Shown here piece after piece: positions 1 to 12,700 of a stretch of 64,000 nt of DNA (its first letter is position 1; each line of letters opens with the position of its first letter). Source of the stretch: Aquarana catesbeiana (Eukaryota; Chordata; Amphibia; Anura; Ranidae); contig NC_133330.1 in NCBI RefSeq assembly GCF_042186555.1, positions 344,689,165-344,753,164 on the forward strand, read 5' to 3'. The notes under the pieces are model-generated. The model searched no databases, was not told the DNA's origin, and saw only the letters and a program-made list of their open reading frames with translations. Made by a program: the position numbers and the translations under genes.

Positions 1-3000
1 CCTCCTCCTCCTCCTCCCATACAGATATCTATAGACCCCCTCCTCCTCCCCCCCCATACAGATATCTATAGACCCCCTCCTCCTCCTCCCCCATACAGAT
101 ATCTATAGACCCCCTCCTCCTCCCCCCCATACAGATATCTATAGACCCCCTCTCCTCCCATACAGATATCTATAGACCCCTCCTCCTCCCCCCATACAGA
201 TATCTATAGACCCCCTCCTCCTCCTCCCCCCATACAGATATCTATAGACCCCCTCCTCCTCCTCCTCCCCCCATACAGATATCTATAGACCCCCTCCTCC
301 TCCCCCCCATACAGATATCTATAGACCCCCCTCCTCCTCCCCCCATACAGATATCTATAGACCCCCTCCTCCTCCCCCCATACAGATATCTATAGACCCC
401 CTCCTCCTCCCCCCATACAGATATCTATAGACCCCCCTCCTCCTCCCCCCATACAGATATCTATAGACCCCCTCCTCCTCCCCCCATACAGATATCTATA
501 GACCCCCTCCGCCTCCCCCCATACAGATATCTATAGACCCCCTCCTCCTCCTCCTCCCCCATACAGATATCTATAGACCCCCTCCTCCTCCTCCCCCCAT
601 ACAGATATCTATAGACCCCCTCCTCCTCCTCCCCCCATACAGATATCTATAGACCCCCTCTCCTCCTCCCCCCATACAGATATCTATAGACCCCCCTCCT
701 CCTCCCCCCATACAGATATCTATAGACCCCCTCCTCCTCCCCCATACAGATATCTATAGACCCCCTCCTCCTCCCCCATACAGATATCTATAGACCCCCT
801 CTCCCTCCTCCTCCTCCCCATACAGATATCTATAGACCCCCTCCTCCTCCCCCATACAGATATCTATAGACCCCCTCCTCCTCCTCCCCCCATACAGATA
901 TCTATAGACCCCTCCTCCTCCTCCTCCTCCCCCATACAGATATCTATAGACCCCCCTCCTCCTCCCCCATACAGATATCTATAGACCCCCTCCTCCTCCC
1001 CATACAGATATCTATAGACCCCCTCCTCCTCCTCCTCCCATACAGATATCTATAGACCCCCTCCTCCTCCTCCATACAGATATCTACAGACCCCCTCCTC
1101 CTCCCCCCCCATACAGATATCTATAGACCCCCCTCCTCCTCCTCCCCCCATACAGATATCTATAGACCCCCTCCTCCTCCCCCCCATACAGATATCTATA
1201 CACCCCCTCCTCCTCCCATACAGATATCTATAGACCCCCTCCTCCTCCCCCCATACAGATATCTATAGACCCCCTCCTCCTCCTCCCCCCATACAGATAT
1301 CTATAGACCCCCTCCTCCTCCTCCTCCCCCCATACAGATATCTATAGACCCCCTCCTCCTCCTCCCCCCATACAGATATCTATAGACCCCCTCCTCCTCC
1401 CCCCCATACAGATATCTATAGACCCCTCCTCCTCCTCCCCCCATACAGATATCTATAGACCCCCTCCTCCTCCCCCCCATACAGATATCTATAGACCCCC
1501 TCCTCCTCCTCCCCCCATACAGATATCTATAGACCCCCTCCTCCTCCTCCCCCCATACAGATATCTATAGACCCCCTCCTCCTCCCCCCTACAGATATCT
1601 ATAGACCCCCTCCTCCCCCCCATACAGATATCTATAGACCCCCTCCTCCTCCACCCCCCATACAGATATCTATAGACCCCCTCCTCCTCCTCCCCCCATA
1701 CAGATATCTATAGACCCCCTCCTCCTCCCCATACAGATATCTATAGACCCCCTCCCTCCTCCTCCCCCCATACAGATATCTATAGACCCCCTCCTCCTCC
1801 CCCATACAGATATCTATAGACCCCTCCTCCTCCTCCCCCCATACAGATATCTATAGACCCCCCTCCTCCTCCTCCCCCCATACAGATATCTATAGACCCC
1901 CTCCTCCTCCTCCCCCCATACAGATATCTATAGACCCCCTCCTCCTCCTCCCCCCATACAGATATCTATAGACCCCCTCCTCCTCCTCCCCCCATACAGA
2001 TATCTATAGACCCCCTCCTCCTCCTCCCCCATACAGATATCTATAGACCCCCTCCTCCTCCTCCCCCCATACAGATATCTATAGACCCCCTCCTCCTCCT
2101 CCCCCATACAGATATCTATAGACCCCCTCCTCCTCCTCCCCCATACAGATATCTATAGACCCCCTCCTCCTCCTCCCCCATACAGATATCTATAGACCCC
2201 CTCCTCCTCCTCCCCCCATACAGATATCTATAGACCCCCCTCCTCCTCCTCCCCCCATACAGATATCTATAGACCCCCTCCTCCTCCTCCCCCATACAGA
2301 TATCTATAGACCCCCTCCTCCTCCTCCCCCCATACAGATATCTATAGACCCCTCCTCCTCCTCCCCCCATACAGATATCTATAGACCCCTCCTCCTCCTC
2401 CCCCCATACAGATATCTATAGACCCCCTCCTCCTCCTCCCCCCATACAGATATCTATAGACCCCCTCCTCCTCCTCCCCCCATACAGATATCTATAGACC
2501 CCCTCCTCCTCCTCCCCCCATACAGATATCTATAGACCCCCTCCTCCTCCTCCCCCCATACAGATATCTATAGACCCCCTCCTCCTCTCCCCCATACAGA
2601 TATCTATAGACCCCCTCCTCCTCCTCCCCCCATACAGATATCTATAGACCCCCCTCCTCCTCCTCCCCCCATACAGATATCTATAGACCCCCTCCTCCTC
2701 CTCCCCCCATACAGATATCTATAGACCCCCTCTCCTCCTCCCCCATACAGATATCTATAGACCCCCTCCTCCTCCTCCCCCCATACAGATATCTATAGAC
2801 CCCCTCCTCCTCCTCCCCCATACAGATATCTATAGACCCCCTCCTCTCCTCCCCCCATACAGATATCTATAGACCCCCTCCTCCTCCTCCCCCCATACAG
2901 ATATCTATAGACCCCCTCCTCCTCCTCCCCCCATACAGATATCTATAGACCCCCTCCTCCTCCTCCCCCCATACAGATATCTATAGACCCCCTCCTCCTC

Positions 3001-6000
3001 CTCCCCCCATACAGATATCTATAGACCCCCTCCTCCTCCTCCCCCATACAGATATCTATAGACCCCTCCTCCTCCCCCCATACAGATATCTATAGACCCC
3101 CCTCCTCCTCCTCCCCCCATACAGATATCTATAGACCCCCTCCTCCCTCCTCCCCCATACAGATATCTATAGACCCCCTCCTCCTCCTCCCTCCCATACA
3201 GATATCTATAGACCCCTCTCCTCCCCCCTAAGATATCTATAGACCCCCCTCTTCCCCCCATACTAGATATCTATAGACCCCCTCCTCCTCCTCCCCCATA
3301 CAGATATCTATAGACCCCTCTCCTCCTCCTCCCCCCATACAGATATCTATAGACCCCCTCCTCCTCCTCCCCCCATACAGATATCTATAGACCCCCTCCT
3401 CCTCCTCCTCCCCCATACAGATATCTATAGACCCCCCTCCTCCTCCCCCCATACAGATATCTATAGACCCCCTCCTCCTCCTCCTCCATACAGATATCTA
3501 TAGACCCCCTCCTCCTCCTCCTCCCATACAGATATCTATAGACCCCCTCCTCTCCCCCCCCATACAGATATCTATAGACCCCCTCCTCCTCCTCCCCCCA
3601 TACAGATATCTATAGACCCCCTCCTCCCTCCCCCCATACAGATATCTATAGACCCCCTCCTCCTCCCCATACAGATATCTATAGACCCCCTCCTCCTCCC
3701 CCATACAGATATCTATAGACCCCCTCCTCCTCCTCCCCCCATACAGATATCTATAGACCCCGCTCCTCCTCCTCCTCCCCCCATACAGATATCTCATAGA
3801 CCCCCTCCTCCTCTCCTCCCCCATACAGATATCTATAGACCCCCTCCTCCTCCCCCCATACAGATAGTCTATAGACCCCCTCCTCCTCCTCCCCCCATAC
3901 AGATATCTATAGACCCCCTCCTCCTCCCCCCATACAGATATCTATAGACCCCCCTCCTCCTCCCCATACAGATATCTATAGACCCCCTCCTTCCTCCCCC
4001 CATACAGATATCTATAGACCCCCTCTCCTCCCCCCCATACAGATATCTATAGACCCCCTCCTCCTCCCCCATACAGATATCTATAGACCCCCTCCGCCTC
4101 CCCCCATACAGATATCTATAGACCCCTCCTCCTCCTCCTCCCCCATACAGATATCTATAGACCCCCTCCTCCTCCTCCCCCCATACAGATATCTATAGAC
4201 CCCTCTCCTCCTCCCCCCATACAGATATCTATAGACCCCCTCCTCCTCCCCCCATACAGATATCTATAGACCCCCTCCTCCTCCCCCCATACAGATATCT
4301 ATAGACCCCCTCCTCCTCCCCCATACAGATATCTATAGACCCCCTCCTCCTCCTCCTCCCCCATACAGATATCTATAGACCCCTCCTCCTCCCCCCATAC
4401 AGATATCTATAGACCCCCCTCCTCCTCCTCCCCCCATACAGATATCTATAGACCCCTCCTCCTCCTCCTCTCCCTCCTCCCCCCATACAGATATCTATAG
4501 ACCCCCTCCTCCTCCCCCCATACAGATATCTATAGACCCCTCCTCCTCCTCCCCCATACAGATATCTATAGACCCCCCCTCCTCCTCCTCCCTCCCCATA
4601 CAGATATCTATAGACCCCCTCCTCCTCCTCCTCCATACAGATATCTATAGACCCCCTCCTCCCCCCCCCCCATACAGATATCTATAGACCCCCTCCTCCT
4701 CCTCCCCCCCATACAGATATCTATAGACCCCCTCCTCCTCCCCCCATACAGATATCTATACACCCCCTCCTCCTCCCATACAGATATCTATAGACCCCCT
4801 CCTCCTCCCCCCATACAGATATCTATAGACCCCCTCCTCCTCCTCCCCATACAGATATCTATAGACCCCCTCCTCCTCCTCCTCCCCCATACAGATATCT
4901 ATAGACCCCCCTCCTCCTCCCCCATACAGATATCTATAGACCCCCTCCTCCTCCCCCCATACAGATATCTATAGACCCCCCTCCTCCTCCCCCCATACAG
5001 ATATCTATAGACCCCCTCCTCCTCTCCCCCATACAGATATCTATAGACCCCCCTCCTCCTCCTCCCCCATACAGATATCTATAGACCCCCTCCTCCTCCC
5101 CCCATACAGATATCTATAGACCCCCTCCTCCCCCATACAGATATCTATAGACCCCCTCCTCCTCCCCCCATACAGATATCTATAGACCCCCTCCTCCTCC
5201 TCCCCCCATACAGATATCTATAGACCCCCCTCCTCCTCCCCCATACAGATATCTATAGACCCTCCTCCTCCTCCTCCCCCCATACAGATATCTATAGACC
5301 CCCTCCTCCTCCCCCCATACAGATATCTATAGACCCCCTCCTCTCCTCCTCCCCCATACAGATATCTATAGACCCCCTCCTCCTCCCCATACAGATATCT
5401 ATAGACCCCCTCCTCCTCCTCCATACAGATATCTATAGACCCCCCTCCTCCTCCCCCCATACAGATATCTATAGACCCCCTCCTCCTCCTCCCCATACAG
5501 ATATCTATAGACCCCCCTCCTCCTCCCATACAGATATCTATAGACCCCCCTCCTCCTCCTCCCCATACAGATATCTATAGACCCCTCCTCCTCCTCCTCC
5601 CCCATACAGATATCTATAGACCCCTCCTCCTCTCCTCCTCCTCCTCCTCCTCCCCATACAGATATCTATAGACCCCCTCCTCCTCCCCCATACAGATATC
5701 TATAGACCCCCTCTCCTCCTCCCCCCATACAGATATCTATAGACCCCCTCCTCCTCCTCCCCCATACAGATATCTATAGACCCCCTCCTCCTCCCCCATA
5801 CAGATATCTATAGACCCCCTCCTCTCCTCCTCCCCCCATACAGATATCTATAGACCCCCTCCTCCTCTCCCCCATACAGATATCTATAGACCCCTCCTCC
5901 TCCCATACAGATATCTATAGACCCCTCCTTCCTCCCCCATACAGATATCTATAGACCCCCTCCTCCTCCTCCCCATACAGATATCTATAGACCCCTCTCC

Positions 6001-8902
6001 TCCTCCTCCCATACAGATATCTATAGACCCCCTCCTCCTCCTCCTCCCCATACAGATATCTATAGACCCCTCCTCCTCCTCCCCCATACAGATATCTATA
6101 GACCCCCTCCTCCTCCTCCTCCCCATACAGATATCTATAGACCCCTCCTCCTCCTCCTCCCATACAGATATCTATAGACCCCCTCCTCCTCCTCCCCCAT
6201 ACAGATATCTATAGACCCCCCTCCTCCTCCTCCCCCCATACAGATGATCTATAGACCCCCTCCTCCTCCTCCCATACAGATATCTATAGACCCCCTCCTC
6301 CTCCTCCTCCCCATACAGATATCTATAGACCCCCTCCTCCTCCTCCCCCATACAGATATCTATAGACCCCCTCCTCCTCCTCCTCCCCCATACAGATATC
6401 TATAGACCCCCCTCCTCCTCCTCCCCCCATACAGATATCTATAGACCCCCTCCTCCTCCTCCCCCATACAGATATCTATAGACCCCCTCCTCCTCCTCCC
6501 CCCATACAGATATCTATAGACCCCCTCCTCCTCCTCCCCCCCATACAGATATCTATAGACCCCCTCCTCCTCCTCCCCCCATACAGATATCTATAGACCC
6601 CCTCCTCCTCCCCCATACAGATATCTATAGACCCCTCCTCCTCCTCCCCCCATACAGATATCTATAGACCCCCTCCTCCTCCTCCCCCCATACAGATATC
6701 TATAGACCCCCTCCTCCTCCTCCCCCCATACAGATATCTATAGACCCCTCCTCCTCCTCCCCCCTATACAGATATCTATAGACCCCCTCCTCCTCCCCCA
6801 TACAGATATCTATAGACCCCCTCTCCTCCTCCTCCCCCCCATACAGATATCTATAGACCCCCCTCCTCCTCCTCCCCATACAGATATCTATAGACCCCCT
6901 CCTCCTCCTCCCCCATACAGATATCTATAGACCCCCTCCTCCTCCTCCCCCCATACAGATATCTATAGACCCCCTCCTCCTCCTCCCCCATACAGATATC
7001 TATAGACCCCCTCCTCCTCCTCCCCCCCCATACAGATATCTATAGACCCCCCTCCTCCTCCCCCCATACAGATATCTATAGACCCCCTCCTCCTCCTCCC
7101 ATACAGATATCTATAGACCCCCCTCCTCCTCCTCCCCATACAGATATCTATAGACCCCCTCCTCCTCCTCCCCATACAGATATCTATAGACCCCCTCCTC
7201 CTCCTCCTCCCCCATACAGATATCTATAGACCCCCCCTCCTCCTCCCCCCATACAGATATCTATAGACCCCCTCCTCCTCCCCCATACAGATATCTATAG
7301 ACCCCCTCCTCCTCCTCCCCCCATACAGATATCTATAGACCCCCTCCTCCTCCTCCCCCATACAGATATCTATAGACCCCTCCTCCTCCTCCTCCCCCCC
7401 ATACAGATATCTATAGACCCCCTCCTCCCCATACAGATATCTATAGACCCCCTCCTCCTCCATACAGATATCTATAGACCCCTCCTCCTCCTCCCCCCAT
7501 ACAGATATCTATAGACCCCCCTCCTCCTCCCATACAGATATCTATAGACCCCCCTCCTCCTCCTCCCCCCCTATACAGATATCTATAGACCCCCTCCTCC
7601 TCCTCCCCCATACAGATATCTATAGACCCCCCTCCTCCTCCCATACAGATATCTATAGACCCCCTCCCTCCTCCTCCCCCCATACAGATATCTATAGACC
7701 CCCTCCTCCTCCTCCCATACAGATATCTATAGACCCCCTCCTCCTCCTCCCCCCTATACAGATATCTATAGACCCCCTCCTCCTCCCTCCCCCCCCTATA
7801 CAGATATCTATAGACCCCCTCCTCCTCCTCCCCCCATACAGATATCTATAGACCCCTCCTCCCTCCTCCTCCCCCCATACAGATATCTATAGACCCCCTC
7901 CTCCTCCTCCTCCCCCCATACAGATATCTATAGACCCCCTCCTCCTCCTCCCCCATACAGATATCTATAGACCCCCCCTCCTCCTCCTCCCCCCCCATAC
8001 AGATATCTATAGACCCCTCCTCCTCCTCCTCCCCCATACAGATATCTATAGACCCCCTCCTCCTCCCCATACAGATATCTATAGACCCCCCTCCTCCCCC
8101 ATACAGATATCTATAGACCCCTCCTCCTCCTCCCCATACAGATATCTATAGACCCCCTCCTCCCTCCCATACAGATATCTATAGACCCCCACTCCTCCTC
8201 CCCCTTACCGATATCTATAGACCCCCCTCCTCCTCCCCATACAGATATCTATAGACCCCCTCCTCCTCCTCCCCCCATACAGATATCTATAGACCCCTCT
8301 CCTCACTCCTCCCCCCATACAGATATCTATAGACCCCCTCCTCCTCCTCCACCCCCATACAGATATCTATAGACCCCCCTCCTCCTCCTCCCCCCCCCAT
8401 ACAGATATCTATAGACCCCCTCCTCCTCCTCCCCCCCCATACAGATATCTATAGACCCCCTCCTCCTCCTCCTCCCCCCATACAGATATCTATAGACCCC
8501 CCTCCTCCTCCTCCCCCCCATACAGATATCTATAGACCCCCCTCCTCCTCCTCCCCCCATACAGATATCTATAGACCCCTCCTCCTCCTCCTCCCCCCAT
8601 ACAGATATCTATAGACCCCCTCCTCCTCCTCCCCCCCCATACAGATATCTATCAGACCCCCCTCCTCCTCCTCCCCCCATACAGATATCTATAGACCCCC
8701 TCCTCCTCCTCCCCCCATACAGATATCTATAGACCCCCTCCTCCTCCCTCCCCCCATACAGATATCTATAGACCCCCTCCTCTCCTCCCCCCATACAGAT
8801 ATCTATAGACCCCCTCCTCCGTCGCGGGTCCCCCCATACAGATATCTATAGACCCCCTCCCTCCTCCCCCCATACAGATATCTATAGACCCCCCCCTCCC
8901 CT
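1..8902. repeat. 36-37 bp polypyrimidine minisatellite, left block
   Basis: Each monomer has a near-invariant core, CATACAGATATCTATAGAC, followed by a C/T-only spacer of CCCC, a variable number of TCC triplets and a C run. The core holds two overlapping palindromes, AGATATCT and TCTATAGA. Most length variation lies in the triplet tract, so monomers run from about 30 to 50 bp. The top strand is almost pure pyrimidine outside the core, making the bottom strand a GGA/G-run strand. Occasional core variants occur, such as TCTACAGAC near 1084 and TCTATACAC near 1197. Open frames on the minus strand are just this unit translated (GVYRYLYGG, GSIDICMGG) and are not genes. Confidence 0.97.
500..5200. 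repeat. Higher-order repeat, copies A and B, about 3.57 kb apart
   Basis: Rare variant monomers recur in the same order. The CTCCGCCTCC spacer lies near 507 and 4093, and the core variant TCTATACACC near 1197 and 4757, giving offsets of about 3.58 and 3.56 kb. A short CTCC plus C-run monomer lies near 1611 and 5128. Copy B lacks the TCTACAGAC variant of copy A (1084) but keeps its neighbours: an unusually short CTCCATACAG spacer before it and a long C run after it. I read this as duplication of blocks of about 100 monomers. Coordinates come from reading markers, not from alignment. Confidence 0.75.
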
Positions 8903-9402
8903 NNNNNNNNNNNNNNNNNNNNNNNNNNNNNNNNNNNNNNNNNNNNNNNNNNNNNNNNNNNNNNNNNNNNNNNNNNNNNNNNNNNNNNNNNNNNNNNNNN
9001 NNNNNNNNNNNNNNNNNNNNNNNNNNNNNNNNNNNNNNNNNNNNNNNNNNNNNNNNNNNNNNNNNNNNNNNNNNNNNNNNNNNNNNNNNNNNNNNNNNNN
9101 NNNNNNNNNNNNNNNNNNNNNNNNNNNNNNNNNNNNNNNNNNNNNNNNNNNNNNNNNNNNNNNNNNNNNNNNNNNNNNNNNNNNNNNNNNNNNNNNNNNN
9201 NNNNNNNNNNNNNNNNNNNNNNNNNNNNNNNNNNNNNNNNNNNNNNNNNNNNNNNNNNNNNNNNNNNNNNNNNNNNNNNNNNNNNNNNNNNNNNNNNNNN
9301 NNNNNNNNNNNNNNNNNNNNNNNNNNNNNNNNNNNNNNNNNNNNNNNNNNNNNNNNNNNNNNNNNNNNNNNNNNNNNNNNNNNNNNNNNNNNNNNNNNNN
9401 NN
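8903..9402. other. Assembly gap (500 N)
   Basis: Exactly 500 consecutive N bases. The round number suggests a placeholder of unknown true length, so distances measured across it are unreliable. It sits inside the tandem array, where assemblies commonly break. Confidence 0.99.
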
Positions 9403-9730
9403 TGAATGGAGCTTTTGACATGGTGCATATCCATGCTGGGAAGACCATCAAAGATGTGTGATACTGCAGTCATAAGGATGGCTCCTCCCCCCATACAGAT
9501 ATCATAGACCCCACCTCCCCAATACAGATATTCTATAGACCCCCCCCCTCCCCAATACAGATATCTATAGACCCCCCTCCTCCCCCCAACAGATATCATA
9601 GACACACGCAGATGGATCTGTAGCATAAGGATGGCTCCTCCACCCCGATACAGATGATACTATAGACACCGATGCCTCCTCCCCCATACAGATATCTATA
9701 GACCCAACCTCTCCAATCTCTAGCCCCTCC
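9403..9730. other. Non-array island and corrupted monomers right of the gap
   Basis: About 80 bp of unrelated sequence (9403-9480) is followed by monomers with many indels and substitutions. The phrase CATAAGGATGGCTCCTCC occurs twice, near 9471 and 9624. Before the gap, at 8820-8832, another interruption (GTCGCGGGTCC) appears. Either a small insertion is present or these are low-quality read ends; their position against the gap favours the second. I recognise no gene. Confidence 0.7.
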
Positions 9731-12700
9731 TCCCCATACAGATATCTATAGACCCCCTCCTCCTCCCTCCCCCCCATACAGATATCTATAGACCCCCCTC
9801 CTCCTCCCCCATACAGATATCTATAGACCCCCTCCTCCTCCTCCCCCATACAGATATCTATAGACCCCCCTCCTCCTCCCCCATACAGATATCTATAGAC
9901 CCCTCCTCCTCCTCCTCCCCCCATACAGATATCTATAGACCCCCTCCTCCTCCTCCCCCCATACAGATATCTATAGACCCCCTCCTCTCCTCCCCCCATA
10001 CAGATATCTATAGACCCCCTCCTCCTCCTCCCCCCATACAGATATCTATAGACCCCCTCCTCCTCCTCCCCCCATACAGATATCTATAGACCCCCTCCTC
10101 CTCCTCCCCCCATACAGATATCTATAGACCCCCTCCTCCTCCTCCCCCATACAGATATCTATAGACCCCTCCTCCTCCCCCATACAGATATCTATAGACC
10201 CCCTCCTCCTCCTCCCCCCATACAGATATCTATAGACCCCCTCCTCCTCCTCCCCCCATACAGATATCTATAGACCCCCTCCTCCTCCTCCCCCATACAG
10301 ATATCTATAGACCCCCTCCTCCTCCTCCCCCCATACAGATATCTATAGACCCCCTCCTCCTCCTCCCCCCATACAGATATCTATAGACCCCCTCCTCCTC
10401 CTCCCCCATACAGATATCTATAGACCCCCTCCTCCTCCTCCCCCCATACAGATATCTATAGACCCCCTCCTCCTCCTCCCCCCATACAGATATCTATAGA
10501 CCCCCTCCTCCTCCTCCCCCCATACAGATATCTATAGACCCCCTCCTCCTCCTCCCCCCATACAGATATCTATAGACCCCCTCCTCCTCCTCCCCCCATA
10601 CAGATATCTATAGACCCCCTCCTCCTCCTCCCCCCATACAGATATCTATAGACCCCCTCCTCCTCCTCCCCCCATACAGATATCTATAGACCCCCTCCTC
10701 CTCCTCCCCCCATACAGATATCTATAGACCCCTCCTCCTCCTCCCCCCATACAGATATCTATAGACCCCCTCCTCCTCCTCCCCCCATACAGATATCTAT
10801 AGACCCCCTCCTCCTCCTCCCCCCATACAGATATCTATAGACCCCCTCCTCCTCCTCCCCCATACAGATATCTATAGACCCCCTCCTCCTCCTCCCCCCA
10901 TACAGATATCTATAGACCCCCTCCTCCTCCTCCCCCCATACAGATATCTATAGACCCCCTCCTCCTCCTCCCCCCATACAGATATCTATAGACCCCCTCC
11001 TCCTCCTCCCCCCATACAGATATCTATAGACCCCCTCCTCCTCCTCCCCCCATACAGATATCTATAGACCCCCTCCTCCTCCTCCCCCCATACAGATATC
11101 TATAGACCCCCTCCTCCTCCTCCCCCCATACAGATATCTATAGACCCCCTCCTCCTCCTCCCCCCATACAGATATCTATAGACCCCCTCCTCCTCCTCCC
11201 CCCATACAGATATCTATAGACCCCCTCCTCCTCCTCCCCCCATACAGATATCTATAGACCCCCTCCTCCTCCTCCCCCCATACAGATATCTATAGACCCC
11301 CTCCTCCTCCTCCCCCCATACAGATATCTATAGACCCCCTCCTCCTCCTCCCCCCATACAGATATCTATAGACCCCCTCCTCCTCCTCCCCCCATACAGA
11401 TATCTATAGACCCCCTCCTCCTCCTCCCCCATACAGATATCCATAGACCCCCTCCTCCTCCTCCCCCCATACAGATATCTATAGACCCCCTCCTCCTCCT
11501 CCCCCCATACAGATATCTATAGACCCCCTCCTCCTCCTCCCCCCATACAGATATCCTATAGACCCCCTCCTCCTCCTCCCCCCATACAGATATCTATAGA
11601 CCCCCTCCTCCTCCTCCCCCATACAGATATCTATAGACCCCTCCTCCTCCTCCCCCCATACAGATATCTATAGACCCCCTCCTCCTCCTCCCCCCATACA
11701 GATATCTATAGACCCCCTCCTCCTCCTCCCCCCATACAGATATCTATAGACCCCCTCCTCCTCCTCCCCCATACAGATATCCATAGACCCCCTCCTCCTC
11801 CTCCCCCCATACAGATATCTATAGACCCCCTCCTCCTCCCCCCCCCATACAGATATCTATAGACCCCCTCCTCCTCCTCCCCCCATACAGATATCCATAG
11901 ACCCCCTCCTCCTCCTCCCCCCATACAGATATCTATAGACCCCCTCCTCCTCCTCCTCCCCATACAGATATCTATAGACCCCCTCCTCCTCCCCCCATAT
12001 AGATATCTATAGACCCCCTCCTCCTCCCCCCCATACAGATATCTATAGACCCCCTCCTCCTCCCCCCATACAGATATCTATAGACCCCCTCCTCCTCCTC
12101 CTCCCCATACAGATATCTATAGACCCCCTCCTCCTCCTCCCCCCATACAGATATCTATAGACCCCCTCCTCCTCCTCCTCCTCCTCCTCCCCCATACAGA
12201 TATCTATAGACCCCCTCCTCCTCCCCCCATACAGATATCTATAGACCCCCTCCTCCTCCTCCTCCCATACAGATATCTATAGACCCCCTCCTCCTCCTCC
12301 TCCCATACAGATATCTATAGACCCCCTCCTCCTCCCCCCCCCATACAGATATCTATAGACCCCCTCCTCCTCCTCCCCCCATACAGATATCTATAGACCC
12401 CCTCCTCCTCCCCCCATACAGATATCTATAGACCCCCTCCTCCTCCCCATACAGATATCTATAGACCCCCTCCTCCTCCCCCCATACAGATATCTATAGA
12501 CCCCCTCCTCCTCCTCCCCCCATACAGATATCTATAGACCCCCTCCTCCTCCTCCTCCCCCCATACAGATATCTATAGACCCCCTCCTCCTCCCCCCATA
12601 CAGATATCTATAGACCCCCTCCTCCTCCCCCCATACAGATATCTATAGACCCCCTCCTCCTCCCCCCATACAGATATCTATAGACCCCCTCCTCCTCCCC

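Noticed and set aside
2116..9999. Many 60-144 codon frames with Gly/Glu/Arg runs and VYRYLYG or SIDICMG motifs
   Set aside because: These are translations of the minisatellite core and its GGA-rich complement. Frame changes with spacer length.
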